The notes below the pieces were generated by a model that worked only from the letters and a program-made list of their open reading frames with translations, did no database searches and was not told where the DNA came from. Below, in pieces: positions 44,411 to 56,807 of a stretch of 64,000 bases of DNA. A program made the translations under genes and the position numbers. The first letter of the stretch is position 1. Every line of letters starts with the position of its first letter. The stretch is from Hordeum vulgare subsp. vulgare (taxonomy: Eukaryota > Streptophyta > Magnoliopsida > Poales > Poaceae), in NCBI RefSeq assembly GCF_904849725.1, contig NC_058524.1, positions 509,748,263-509,812,262 on the forward strand, read 5' to 3'.

Positions 44411-46061
44411 TGCTAGCAGTCCCCGGCAACGACACTAGAAAAATGTTGTTGACGTGTTCCTGACTTAATGCCTCCACGGCAACGGATCCATAACTTCTCC
44501 CAGTTTCTCAACAATTAGCAATTGTCTTGCAATGGCCCACCAGCGCGTGGGTTCGCGACAGTTTTCGAGGGTAGAGTATTCAACCCAAATTTGTTGGTTC
44601 AACCGACGGGAAGTGAAAGAATATTCCCAAGTATTAGCAGTTGAATGCGTCAGATTCAACCACACTTGAAAGAATAGTGTCTGCAAGCAACGTATCAACA
44701 GCAAAGTAGTATGATAACAACGGTGCCAGAAACGATCTGTTGACGGTAGACTATTCCTAACAGTTTTATCAATGGCGCCAGAAGTTGCCCGTGGACGGGA
44801 AATATTCTTTCCCGTGAACGGCGCGAGAAAAAGTATTGTAGCAAGTAGGAACAGTGTAATGAGTAACAGCAGTGACAAGGAACAGCAGTAGTGACAGTAG
44901 TAGCTAGTAACAGCAGTAGAGCAAAACCAGTAACAGCAGTAGTGGGACAAACTCGTAGGTAATGGGTCGGTGATTTGTAGGATGATATTCATCATGCAAC
45001 AGTTATAACACGGAGAAATATGTGGCTAGCTCCCGTTCGTCAATGTGAAGTAGGCATGCATTCCGTGTGTCGTCATACGTGCTTAGGGAAAAGAACTTGC
45101 ATGACATCTATTGTCCATCCCTCCCATGGCAGCGGGGTCCAAAAGGATACTACGGGATATTAAGGTTCTCCTTTTAATAAAGAACCGGAACAACGCATTA
45201 GCACTTGGTGAACACATGAACTCCTCAAAATATGGTCATCACCGGGAGTGGTTCCGGTTATTGTCACTCCGGGGTTGCCGGATCATAACACATAGTAGGA
45301 AACTACAACTTGCAAGATTGGATCTAAAACACACATATATTGGTGACAACATAATAATTTCCGATCTGAAATCATGGCACTCGGGCCCTAGTGACAAGCA
45401 TTAAGCATGGCAAACTAGTAGCAACATCAATCTCAGAACATAGTGGATACTATGGATCAATCCCCGTCAAAACTAACTCGATTAAATGATAGATCTCATC
45501 CTACTCATCACCGCCCAGCGAGCCTACGAATAGATTACTCACGAATGATGAAGAGCTTCATGGAATTGGAGAGGGAAGAAAGTTGATGATGATGATGGCG
45601 ACGATTTCCCCTCTCCGGAGCCCAAAGCGGACTCCAGATCTGCCCTCCAGATGAAGAACATGATGTGGCGAAGCCTCCTTATCGCAAACGCGATGAAATC
45701 TGCTCTCCTGATTTTTTCTGGGACAAAACAGAATAAATAGCGCTGGAATTGGGGGCGGCAAAGCCACGTGGGCCCCACAAGCTTGGTAGCCGCCACCAGG
45801 GGGCGGCGGCTACAGGGCTTGTGGCCCACTGGCCCATCCCCTCCGGTGGATCTTTGCGCAGGTATTTTTCATATTTTCCAGAAATATTCTCCGTAAATTT
45901 TCAGGATGTTCCGAGAACTTTCATTTCTGCACAAAAACAACACCATGGCAATTCTGCTCAATACAGCGTCAGTCCGGGTTAGTTCCATTCAAATCATGCA
46001 AATTAGAGTCCAAAACAAGGGCAAAAGAGTTTGGAAAAGTAGATACGATGGAGACGTATCA
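44411..46061 (-). repeat. L3 5' LTR
   Basis: 1651 bp; starts on the minus strand at 46061. The PBS (TGGCGCCGTTGCCGAGG) lies at about 44385-44402. Right duplication cactt at 46062-46066. Confidence 0.9.
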
Positions 46062-46397
46062 CACTTATCCCAAGAATCTATGTTATTCCTAGGCAAAGAT
46101 TAAAGCCACACTTTAGCTCCTCCTCTCAAGGAGGAAGGGAAAAAAGCTTAAGTTTAACAATATCATCATCTACTTGTTTGTACTTTTCCATATCACAAAG
46201 CTCAACAAAATTATTCAAGTGCAAAGCAGCATCATCTCCAGCACCGGAGAATTGATCTTTATAACAAGGTTTAGTAAAGCAGGTTTAATCTCACAGGAGG
46301 TCGCCTCAGTGGTGGGAGCAGCAATTGGATTGCAGATAAATTCATTCTTGTTGTGACTAGTGAAGTCACACAACTTGGTGTTCTCAGTGGAACCCAT
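46062..46397 (-). pseudogene. L2 gag, N-terminal part
   Basis: Starts MGSTENTKLCDFTSHNKNEF at 46397. After KPALLNLVIK the frame shifts into GAGDDAALHLNNFVELCDM and VKLKLFSLP, the gag N-terminal domain. It is cut by L3 at 46061 and continues at 26880. Confidence 0.72.
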
Positions 46398-46569
46398 AGC
46401 AGCAGCAACAAGCAAGAACAAAGCAACTAATTGTTTGTGGTTTTTGGTATAAGACTAAAGCAAAAACTAGAAAGAAAACTAACAAGACTAAAAAGCAAAG
46501 GTAAAAGAAAGTGTGCAACTCCCCTATCTTGAAGACTGGAGCCCCCGGCAACGGCGCCAGAAATTTGCT

Positions 46570-48225
46570 TGAGGACGAGTTGATGGATATACTTCTCGCC
46601 CCTCGTTGGTTTCCCAAAGTGGAAGGTGGATATGTAGTCAGCAGCAGATTTCCCTTACATGGGGAGTGCAAGGTTTATCGAACCAGGAGGACTCCAAGGA
46701 TCAACAAGTAGTTGTCCGCTGCTCTGGCGCTAGCAAAAGACGTGGACCTGCACACACAACAAATAACTTTGCTCCCAACGAGTTCAGAGAGGTTGTCAAT
46801 CTCTCCGGTCTTGTAGTTTGCAAAGGATCAACACACAATCGGGAATAGCAATAGTGATTGCAACGGAAAAGTAAATAAAAACAGTATATGATGGAGGTGT
46901 AAACAATGGTGGTAATATGGATCAAAGTCCCATGATGTTCACTAATGATGTCTCTCCCAAAAGACGATAAACAACTATGTTGGGTAAACAAATTATAGTT
47001 GGGCAATTGACAGAATTATAAACACACCGCGATGCTAATTCATGCTACTAGAAAGTTGGAGGCTCAAAAGTAATGGGCAGTACACCAAGACAAGTAGACC
47101 GTTTATCCATCAGCATCTACTCTCTAATCATCCACCTTCAGATGTCTATCCAGAACATCTCGCTGGTATTAAGTTGCGAGCCCCACCCAAAGTGTAAACT
47201 CAAAGCAACCGACAACTGCATTAACGAACTTTGCGTAAGGTAAACAATCCTTGCAACCGTGGTCACAAGAACCGTTGTTTTCTCCCTGGTGGCAACAACA
47301 CATCCCCTAGTTTCATGTTTCTGTCACTCAAGCTAGACATCAGGGGGCATGAACCCACAATCATGCATAACTCTCCCTCTTGGAGTTACAATCTACTACT
47401 CGGCCAAAGAAATAACATGCAACAGAGGACATGCATGAATTACTCAAGAACATAATATAATAGGAGAACCAAATATATAACTCATCACAATCTGGACATA
47501 ATGTCATAATCCATCAGATCCCACCAAACTCAGCATAGCAACAATAGGTAAATTACATAGATGCCTTGATCATGTAGGGCAGCTCACAAGGGCTAAGCAT
47601 TGAAGCACAAGATTGTAGAGAAGACATCACATAGCTTCTGGTCATGGACTCATGGTCCAAGGGGATTACTCACGACACGTCTGGGAAGTGTCCATGGTGG
47701 TGGAGAAGCTCCCGGAGGTCAATCCCTCCTCCGATAGGGTGCCGGGAAGAGGTCTTCTGGCGCTCCCAATCTTGGAAGCGCTACGGCGGTGGAACGGTGG
47801 AGAAATTTGTGATTCTGGATATATCTCTAGGGTTTTCCGTCCGATGGGTAAATATAGGCCAAAGGAGGGCGCCAGGGGGTGGACCAGCCGCCCAGGCGGC
47901 CTGGTGGCGCGGCCAGGAGGGGGCCCGCGCCAGATGGCCGCCTGGGCAGGGCCTGGCTCCCCTCTGGCCCACCTTGATGCTTCGTGAAGCGTCCGTCATG
48001 CTGATTTTTATATATTTTTCTCGGGATTTTTGGGATTCTGAAAATTGGGGTAAAGTCCCTACAACTAAAAGACATCAGCGGACAGAAACTGCCACTGGGT
48101 GCACTAAGTTAGTAGGTTAGTCCAAATATGTGTAAAAAGGTATGAAAGTGTAGCTAAACATATAACAATGTCACCCAAAAGAGCATGGAACAAACAGAAA
48201 CTATAGATACGTTTGGGACGTATCA
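46570..48225 (-). repeat. L2 5' LTR
   Basis: 1656 bp. It ends ...CTCGTCCTCA on the minus strand at 46570, next to a PBS-containing region (46547-46566). Partner of 20743-22299. Confidence 0.88.
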
Positions 48226-49126
48226 CTGCGCTAGGTGATGCACCACCCGCTACGGCGACCCAAGATGTTTTGAACGTTTGGTAGTCCCGTAAGGATGACT
48301 ACTCACTAGTTCAATGTGCAGTTTTGTATGGCTTAGAACCGGGACTTCAAAGACGTTTTGAATGTCATGGAGCATATGAGATGTTCCAGGAGTTGAAGTT
48401 TACCTTTGAGAAGAATGCCGAATTGAGAGGTCTGATACCTCTGATAAGTTCTATGCTTGCAAAATGGAGGAGAATTCGTTTGTCAGTGAACACGTGCTCA
48501 GATTGTCTCGGTACTCTAACCGTCTAGCTGAGCTGGGGATTGAACTCCCACAAGAAGCTATCCCTGACAGGATTCTTCAGTCACTGCCACCAAGCTATAA
48601 GTGCTTCGTTTTGAACTATAACATGCAAGGGATGAATAAGTCACCCGGCGAGTTGTTTGTGATGCTCAAAGTCGTTGAGTTGGAAATCCAGAAAGAACAT
48701 CAAGTGTTGATGGTCAATAAAACCACTAGTTTCAATGAAAACGACAAAGGCAAGAAGGGTAATTCCAATAAGAGTGGCAAAGTTGTTGCCCCTACAACGA
48801 AGAAACCTAAGGCCGGACATAAGCCGAAAACTGAGTGCTATTATTGCAAGGGGACTGGTCACTGGAAGCGCAACTACCCCAAGTATTTGGCCGCTAAGAA
48901 GGCGGCGAACGCCAAACAAGGTATATTTGATATACATGTTATTGATGTGTACCTCAACAGCTCTCGTAGTAGTGCATGGGTATTTGATACCGGTTCGGTT
49001 GCTCACAATTGCAACTCGAAACAGGAACTATGGAATAATCGAAGGCTGGCAAAGGATGAAGTGACGATGCACGTGGGAAATGGTTCCAAGGTTGATGGGA
49101 TCGCCATCGGCACGCTCTCACTTTAG
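48226..49126 (+). pseudogene. L1 gag C-terminus and protease
   Basis: It resumes with ALGDAPPAT and CAVLYGLEPGLQRRFECHGAYEM, shifts frame near 48450, then MEENSFVSEHVL and LPPSYKCFVLNYNMQGMN. The zinc knuckle at 48836-48877 reads CYYCKGTGHWKRNY, so its last cysteine is now tyrosine. The protease starts at VFDTGS (48983-49000) with the DTG-type active site. The frame ends after GIAIGTLSL. Confidence 0.82.
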
Positions 49127-49168
49127 TTAGCATCGGGATTAGTGATGAACTTAAATAATTGTTAAATT

Positions 49169-50160
49169 GTGTGTGCGTTAAGCATGAATATTATATCTGG
49201 ATCTTGTTTATTGCACGACGGTTACTCATTTAAGTCACAGAATAATGGTTGTTCTATTTGTATGAGTAATATCTTTTATGGTCATGCACCCAGTGTGAAG
49301 GGTTTGTTCATATTGAATCTCGATTGTGATGACACTCATGTCGAGAACATTGAGACCAAAAGATGTAGAATTAATAATGATAGCGCCATTTTCTTGTGGC
49401 ACTGCCGCTTAGGTCATATTGGTGTAAAGTGCATGAAAAAAACCATGCTGATGGACTTTTGGAGTCACTTGATTTTGAATCACTTGACACATGAGAACCA
49501 TGTCTCATGGGCAAGATGGCTAAGACTTTGTTCTCCAGAACAATGGAGCGTGCAAGTGACTTGTTGGAGATCATACATACTGATGTGTGCGGACCGATGA
49601 GCATAGAGGCGCGGGTAGATATCATTATTTTCTCACCTTCACTGATGATTTGAGTAGGTATGGTTATATCTACTTGAAGAAACACAAGCCTGAAACGTTT
49701 GAAAAGTTCAAGCAATTTCAGAGTGAAGCTGAAAATCGTCATAGCAAGAAGATCAAGTTCCTATGATCTGATCGAGGAGGTGAATACCTGAGTTATGAGT
49801 TTGGTGCTCACTTGAGATAATACGGAATTGTTTCACAGTTGACACCTCCTGGAACACCACATCGCAATGGTGTATCCGAATGTCGTAATCGTACTTTATT
49901 AGATATGGTGCGTTCTATGATGTCTCTTACCGATTTGTTGTTATCATTTTTGGGCTATGCATTGGAGATGGCTGCATTCACTTTAAATAGGGCACCATCA
50001 AAATCCATTGAGACGACAGCATATGAGTTGTGGTATGGCAAGAAGCCAAAGTTATTAAAGATTGGGGATGTGATGCTTATGTCAAAAAGCTTCAGCCTGA
50101 AAAGCTGTAATCCAAAGGGAACAAGTGCATCTTCATAGGTTACCCAAAAGACACAGTTGG
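49169..50160 (+). pseudogene. L1 integrase region
   Basis: The gag-pre-integrase zinc segment ends WHCRLGHIGVKCMKK (49395-49440, HHCC-type). The catalytic core follows: IIHTDVCGPMS (first Asp), LTFTDDLSRYGYIYL (second Asp), then SDRGGEYLS and QLTPPGTPHRNGVSE with the Glu-containing helix ending CRNRTLLDMVRSMM. Stops near 49764 and 49818, plus shifts, make it inactive. Integrase inserts the cDNA into the genome. Confidence 0.82.
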
Positions 50161-50461
50161 GTATACCTTCGATCTCAGATCCAAGGGCAAAGTGCTTGTC
50201 GCTAAGAACGGAGATTTACTTGAGAAAGAGTTTCCGTGAAAGAATTGAGTGGGAGGAAGATAGAACTTGATGAGGTTGTGGAACCTCTGCTTCAACAGGA
50301 TGGTGGCGCAGGGCAGAAAGAAATTTCTATCGAGGCAACACTAGTTCAAGAGAAAGCTAATGATGGTGATCATGAAGCTTCAGATCAAGTAGCTGTGGAC
50401 CTGTAGGTCGACAAGAGCACGTACTTCTCCTGAGTGGTACGGGAATCATGTTTTATCAATC
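50161..50461 (+). pseudogene. L1 integrase-RT linker remnant
   Basis: Copia pol sequence continues in broken frames (FIGYPKDTVGYTF at the start, then acidic linker). Multiple shifts; no separate gene. Confidence 0.6.
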
Positions 50462-51680
50462 ATGTTGTTGGACAACAATGAGCCTGCGAATTATGGAGAA
50501 TCAATGGTGGGCCCAGATTCCGACAGATGGTTAGAAGACATGAAATACAAGATAGGATCTATGTATGAAAACAAAGTATGGACTTTGGAAGTATTAGCTG
50601 AAGGTCGAAAGGCTATTCAGAACAAATGGATCTTAAAGAAGAAGACGGACGCACACGGTAATGTGACTGTTTATAAAGCTCGACTTGTGGCAAAGGCTTT
50701 TCACAAGTTCAAGAAGTTTACTATGATGAGACATTCTCACCCGTAGCGATGCTTAAGTCCATCCGAATCAAATTAGCAATAGCTGCATTTTTTGATTATG
50801 AAATATGGCAGATGGATGTTAAAAAGGCGTTCCTTAATGGGTTTCTTAAGGAAGAGTTGTATATGATGCAACCCAAAGGTTTTGTTGATCCAGAGAATGT
50901 TGACAAAGTGTGCAAACTCCAGCGATCCATTTATGGACTAGTGCAGGCATCTCGGAGTTGGAATCAGTGCTTTGATGGGGTGATCAAGGCGTTTGGGTTT
51001 ATACAAGTTTTTGGAGAAGCTTGTATTTACAAGAACGTGAGTGCGAGCTCTATAGCATTTCTAATATTATATGTGGATGACATATTGCTGATTGGAAACA
51101 ATGTAGAGTTCTTGGAAAGCGTAAAGGATTACTTGAATAAAAGTTTTTCAATGAAGGACCTAGGAGAAGATGCTTACATATTGGGCACAAAGATCTATAC
51201 AGATAGGTCAAGGCGGCTGCTAGCTCTTTCACAAAGCACATACCTTGATAAAGTAATGAAGAAGTTCAAAATGGAACAATCCAAGAAGGGGTTCTTGCCT
51301 GTGTTACAAGGTATAAAGTTGAGTAAGACTCAATGTCCATTAACTGTAGAAGATAGAGAAAAGATGAGTGTAGTCCCCTATGCTTCAACCATAGGGTCTA
51401 TCATGTATACAATGTTGTGCACAAGACCGGATGTCCGCCTGGATATAAGTATGGCAGGAAGGTTTCAGAGTGATCCAAGAGTGGAGCACTGGGTGGCGGT
51501 CAAGAATATTCTGAAGTACCTGAAAAGGGCTAAGGAAATGTTTCTCGTTTATGAAGGTGACGAAGAGCTCGTCATAAAGGGTTTCGTTGATGCAAGCCTT
51601 GACATTGATCCGGATGACTCTAAGTCTCAAACAGGATACATATTTATTCTTAACGGGAGTGCGGTAAGCTAGTGCAGTTC
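50462..51680 (+). pseudogene. L1 Copia reverse transcriptase
   Basis: The frame opens with DSDRWLEDMKYKIGSMYENK and KNKWILKKKTDAHG, with a shift and stop near 50740. Then AIAAFFDYEIWQMDVKKAFLNG (first catalytic Asp region), MMQPKGFVDP, CKLQRSIYGLVQASRSWN and the YVDDILL motif at 51069-51090 with both Asp residues intact. The longest intact piece is 307 codons (50749-51672). It copies element RNA into DNA; here it is broken. Confidence 0.85.
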
Positions 51681-52053
51681 CAAACAAAGCGTCATAGATG
51701 ATTCTACATGACAAGCAGAGTACATAGCTGCCCCAGAGGTGGCTAAGGAGGGTGTCTGAATGAAGCAGTTCATGTCAGATCTTGGAGTAGTGCCAAGTTT
51801 ACTGGACCCAATCAATCTGTTCTATGACAACACTAGGGCCATTGATCTAGCCAAGGAACCACGGTTTCACAAGAGGACCAGACACATAAACCGACGCTTC
51901 AATGCCATCCGCAATTACATCAAGGAGGAGGACATAAATATTTGCAAAGTGCACATGGATCTGAATGTTGCAGATCCGATGACTAAACCTCTTCCACAAG
52001 CGAAGCATGATCAACACCAGAACTGTATGGGTGTTAGATTCATTACATTGTAA
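51681..52053 (+). pseudogene. L1 RNase H domain
   Basis: Upstream part FVDASLDIDPDDSKSQTGYIF is at 51585-51650; a TAG follows AVS. Then AEYIAAPEVAKEGV, LFYDNTRAIDLAKEP, HKRTRHINRRFNAIRNYIKE and DLNVADPMTKPLP, the Copia RNase H end. Three in-frame stops. Confidence 0.82.
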
Positions 52054-52093
52054 ATCATATAGATATGTGAACCTCGATTATTGACTCTAGTGC

Positions 52094-52104
52094 AAGTGGG
52101 AGAC
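52094..52104 (+). other. L1 polypurine tract
   Basis: AAGTGGGAGAC directly precedes the 3' LTR; it primes plus-strand synthesis. Confidence 0.7.
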
Positions 52105-53899
52105 TGCTGGAAATATGCCCTAGAGGCCATCATAAAATAGTTATTATTATATTTCTAGTTTCAAGATAATCGTTTATTATCCATGCTATAATTGTATTGA
52201 ATGGAAACATAAAAGCATGTGTGGATATATAGACAAAGAATGTCCCTAGTGAGCCTCTAGTTGACTAGTTTGTTGATCGAGGATGGTTAGGGTTTCCTAA
52301 CCATAGACAAGTGTTTTCACTTGATGACGGAATCACATCTTTAGGAGAATGATGTGATGGACAAGGACCAAACTATAAACGTAGCATATGATCATGTCAT
52401 TTTGTTGCTATTGTTTTCTGCATGTCAAGTATACATTCCTATGACCATGAGATCATGTAACTCACTAACACCGGAGGAATGCCTTGTGTGTATCAAACGT
52501 CGCAACATTACTCGGTGACTATAAAGGTGCTCTACAGGTATATCCGAAGGTGCCCGTTGAGTTAGCATGGATCAAGACTGGGATTTGTCACTCCGTGTGA
52601 CGGAGAGGTATCTCGGGGCCCACTCGGTAATACAACATCACAAAAAAGCCTTGCAAGCAATGTGACTAAAGAGTTAGCCACGGGATCTTGTATTACGGAA
52701 CAAGTAAAGAGACTTGCTAGTAATGAGATTCAAATAGGTATGTCGATACCGACGATCGAATCTCAGGCAAGTAACATACCAAAGGACAAAGGGAATGATA
52801 TACGGGATTGTGTGAATCCTTGACATAGAGGTTCAAACGATAAGATCTTCGTAGAATATGTAGGATCCAATATGGACGACCAGGTCCCTCTACTGGATAT
52901 TGACCACAGAGTGTCTCGGTCAAATCTACATAGTTCTCGAACCCGCAAGGTGTGCACACTTAATGTTCGGTGACGATTTCGGTTTAGTTGAATTGTTGAT
53001 GTTGGTAACCGAATGTTGTTCGGAGTCCCGGATGAGATCCCGGACGCCATGAGTGTCTCCGGAATGGTCCAGAAATGAATATTGATATATAGGATTGTTG
53101 CATTTGGCTTCAGAAAAGATTTCGGGCATTACCGGTAAAGTAGCGGGAGTGACGAATGGGTTCTGGGGTTTTACACGGAGGGGCCACCCACCCGGGAGAG
53201 GACCTAATAGTCCCATGGGTGGCGCAAGAGCCCTTAGTGGGCTGGTGAGTCCAGCCTAATAAGCCTATTTCGGTCAAGGAAAAATGAAGAAGGAAAAGGG
53301 GAAAAAAGAAGGTAGGAGGTGGACAAGATGGGAAGGAGTCCTCCACCAAACCGAATTGGAGGAGGACTCCTCCCTCTTGGCTCGGCCTCCTCCTCCTCCT
53401 TGGAGTAGGAGGCAAGCCACCCTCCCCTTGGTTCCTCCTATATATAAAGGAGGTTTGAGAGGGGTTTTTCACCTGAAGCCTTTGTGCATCCCTCTCTCCC
53501 TCCACTACTTTGCGACACCCCGTAGCTAGTTCGGTATGGCATAGCGAAACCCTGCCGGAGTAGCTACACCATCATCACCGCCAGGACGTCGTGGTGCCGG
53601 AGAATTCAGCTACCTCTTCGTCTCTCTTGCTGGATCAAGAAGGCGGAGATCGTCAGCGAGTTGTATGTGTGCTGAACGTTGAGGTTTCGTCCGTTCTGTG
53701 CTAGATCGGCGCAGATTGTGGGAGAGCGGCGATTTGGATCGTGAAGACGTTCCACTACGTGAGCTGTGTTTCTTAACGCTTCCGCTTAGCAATCTACAAG
53801 GGTATGTGGATCCAATCTCCCTCTCATAGATGATCATCACAATGATAGGTCTTCGTGTGCGTAGGAAAATTTTTGTTTCCCATGCAACGTTCCCCAACA
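52105..53899 (+). repeat. L1 3' LTR (1795 bp)
   Basis: Starts TGCTGGAAATATGCCC and ends CCCCAACA. Partner of 17619-19346, from which it differs by many substitutions and by 70 extra bp. Confidence 0.9.
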
Positions 53900-54286
53900 G
53901 TGGAGGCCAATCTTTATCAACTTATTCATCAGCACAATCTCCTCTCAAAACCCTAGTTCATCTCTTCTGCTCAATCTTGTACCTAAACATCGGATTGGTA
54001 CCTGGGGTGTGACTAGTAGTGTTGATTACATCTTGTAGTTGATGCTTTATGGTTTATTTGGTGGAAGATCCTATGTTCTGATCCAATATGCTATTTAATA
54101 CCTCTCTGAGCATGATCATGCTTATTACTTGTGAGTAGTTACTTTTTTACTTGAGGCCACGAGAGAAGTCATGTTGTAAGTAGTCATGTGAAGTTGATAT
54201 TCGTTCGATATTTTGATGATATGAATGTTGTGATTACCTTAGTGGTGTTATGTGAATGTAGACTACATAACACTTCACCATCTTTG
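53900..54286 (+). repeat. L0 5' LTR, middle segment
   Basis: Collinear with 2420-2810, from GGAGGCC(A)ATCTT to ACACTTCACCAT. The right L1 target copy is gtgga at 53900-53904. Confidence 0.85.
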
Positions 54287-56113
54287 TGTCGGAAATATGC
54301 CCTAGAGGCAATAATAAAAAATTTATTATTATATATCCTTGTTCATGATAATCGTTTATTATCCATGCTAGAATTGTATTGATTGGAAACTCAAATACAT
54401 GTGTGGATACACAGACAACACACTGTCCCTAGTGAGCCTCTAGTTGACTAGCTCGTTGATCAATGATGGTCAAGGTTTCCTGTACATAGGTAAGTGTTGT
54501 CACTTGATAACGGGATCACATCATTAGGAGAATGATGTGATGGACAAGACCCAAACTATAAACGTAGCATATGATCATGTCAGTTTATTGCTACTGTTTT
54601 TCTGCATGTCAATGTATTTGTTCCTATGACCATGAGATCATGCAACTCCCGGACACCAGAGGAATACCTTGTGTGTATGAAACGTCACAACATTACTCGG
54701 TGACTATAAAGGTGCTCTACAGGTATCTCCAAAGGTGTCTGTTGGGTTGGCATGGATCAAGACTGGGATTTGTCACTCCATGTGATGGAGAGGTATCTCG
54801 AGGCCCACTCAGTAATACAACATCACAACAAGCCTTGCAAGCAATGTGACTAAGTAGTTAGTTACGGGATCTTGTATTATGGAACGAGTAAAGAAACTTG
54901 CCGATAACGAGATTGAACTAGGTATGGAGATACCGACGATCGAATCTCAGGCAAGTAACATACCGAAGGACAAAGGGAACAGCATACGGGATTAACTGAA
55001 TCCTTGACATAGAGGTTCAACCGATAGAGATCTTCGTAGACTATGTAGGAGCCAATATGGACATCCAGGTCCCGCTATTGGTTATTGACCGGAGAATGTC
55101 TCAGGTCATGTCTGCATAGTTCTCTAACCCACAGGGTCTGCACACTTATGGTTCAGTGACGTTTCGGTATAGTTGAGTTATAGGTGTTGGTAACCGAAAG
55201 TTTTTCGGAGTCCCGTATGAGATCCTGGACTTCACGAAGAGCTCCTTAATGGTGCGGAGGTAAAGATTGATATATAGGAAGTGTTGTTTTGGTCACCGGA
55301 AAAGTTTCGGGCTCATCAGTAGTGTACCGGGAGTGCCGGGAGGGTACCGGGGACCATCGGGAGGGGTGTCACACCCCGAGGGGCCTTATGGGCTGTGGGA
55401 GGATACAAACCAGACCCTAGTGGGCTTACATAATCTCCCACTAAGGCCCATGAGGTTTGAGAGGCAAAAACCCAAAGGTGGAAAAGGTGGAAAGGGTTTC
55501 CAAGTGGAAAGGAGGAATCCTACTCCTAGTAGGATTGGAGTAGGACTCCTCCACCTCCAAATTCGGCCAAACCTAGGGGGTTTGAGGCTGCCTCCTCCCC
55601 TCCCTCCCTCCTATATACACTAGAGGTATTGAGGGTTTTTGAGACACACAATTTCGTCCATGTGCTACCCTCTCCTCTAGTTTGTAGTTCTTCCTCTAGA
55701 TCGGATTTCTGCGGTGCTCAAGCGAAGCCCTGCAGGAATAGATCACCACCATCACCGGCGCACAGTCACGCTGCTGGATAACTCATCTACTTCACCGTCT
55801 CTCTTGCTGGGACGAGAATGCAGGGGTCGTCATCGAGCTGTACGTGTGCTGAACGCGGAGGTGTCGTCCGTTCGGCACTAGATCAGGATGGATTGTGATG
55901 GGATCGCGGGACAGATCGTGATGAGATCGCGGGACGGGATGAGATTTGAATCGCCAAGATGTTCCACTACATCAACCGCGTTATATACGCTTCCGCTTAG
56001 CGATCTACAAGGTTATGTAGATTCACTCTCCCCTCTCGTAGATGATCATCACCATGGATAGGTATTGCGTGTGCATAGGAAATTTTTTGTTTCCCATGCT
56101 ACATTCCCCAACA
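54287..56113 (+). mobile_element. Solo Copia (Angela-like) LTR in the L0 LTR
   Basis: TGTCGGAAATATGCCC...CCCCAACA, 1827 bp, with exact 5 bp copies ctttg at 54282-54286 and 56114-56118. TATA-like TATATAC at 55612. Related to the L1 LTR but clearly diverged in the leader. No internal sequence, so it is a solo LTR. Confidence 0.88.
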
Positions 56114-56118
56114 CTTTG

Positions 56119-56701
56119 GGCCTAAGTGAATGCATTGTGGAGTAGTAATTATATGATGGGTTGCGAGAGTGACAGAAACTTAAACCCCAGTTTGTGCACT
56201 ACTTTGTAAGGGGCTGATTTGGATCCCTATGTTTAATTCTATGGTTATAATTTATTTTTAATACTTTTCTCGTAGTTGATGATGCTTGCGGGAGGGTTGA
56301 TCATAAGTGGGAGGTTTGTTCATGTAAGAACAGCACCCAAGCACCTGTCCACCCACATATCAAATTATCAAAGTACCAAACGCGAATTAACCAAACATGA
56401 TGAAAGTGACAAGATGAAATTATCGTGTGCCCTCAAGAACGCTTTGCCTATTATAAAAAATTGTTACGGGCTGTCCTTTGCCCCAAAAGGATTGGGCTAC
56501 CTTGCTTGACCTATTGCTACTATTTCTACTTGTCACGTGGTACAATTATCTTGCTATCAAACAACTTGTTAACGCTATTCTAGTGCTTGCAGAAATTACC
56601 TTGGTGAAAACCGTTTGTCATTTCCTTCCGCTCCTCGTTGGGTTCGACACTCTTACTTACAGAAAGGACTAAGATTGATCGCCTATACTTGTGGGTCATC
56701 A
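56119..56701 (+). repeat. L0 5' LTR, last segment
   Basis: Collinear with 2815-3393; ends ACTTGTGGGTCATCA. The PBS (TGGTGCCGTTTCTGGGG, altered) follows at 56714-56730. Confidence 0.85.
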
Positions 56702-56807
56702 AGACTCTTTTCTGGTGCCGTTTCTGGGGAGTGAAGCACCTTTGGTAAGTGGAATTTGGTAAGGGGAAATCTATATTACGTGCTCAACTTTACTGTTACT
56801 TGTCACT

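Larger units (their letters stand above)
26918..46061 (-). mobile_element. L3: Athila-lineage Gypsy with gag, protease and ORF1
   Basis: LTRs 26918-28585 and 44411-46061 are bounded by an exact 5 bp duplication (cactt). Minus order: PBS, gag (44332-42121), protease (42120-41690), a short remnant of the pol 3' end (41520-41690), an LTR-like module (41200-41460), and an ATHILA ORF1-type gene (40837-33588, split by L4), then a long 3' region and purine tract. RT, RNase H and integrase are missing. It also holds a 3.1 kb solo LTR. Confidence 0.88.
20743..48225 (-). mobile_element. L2: non-autonomous Athila-lineage Gypsy in L1 gag
   Basis: LTRs at 20743-22299 and 46570-48225 start on the minus strand TGATACGTCCCAAACG. 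The PBS (TGGCGCCGTTGCCGGGG) lies just left of 46570. The minus order is gag, protease, then about 2.8 kb of non-coding sequence and a purine tract; no RT, RNase H or integrase is present. The flanks ttgca/ctgcg match only in three of five bases, so the duplication is eroded. L3 splits gag. Confidence 0.82.
17619..53899 (+). mobile_element. L1: Angela/BARE-type Copia retrotransposon
   Basis: TGTTGGGAATATGCCC...CCCAACA LTRs flank a TGGCATCATGAGC primer site, gag, protease, integrase, RT and RNase H in Copia order, and a purine tract before the 3' LTR. L1's own parts are 17619-20742 and 48226-53899; L2 sits in gag. Stops and shifts occur in gag, integrase and RT, so it is inactive. The Angela/WIS/BARE name rests on remembered LTR and PBS sequence. 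Confidence 0.88.

Noticed and set aside
47644..48120. 158 aa ORF, and 21748-22185 on the plus strand
   Set aside because: Both are equivalent stretches of the two L2 LTRs read against the element's strand.
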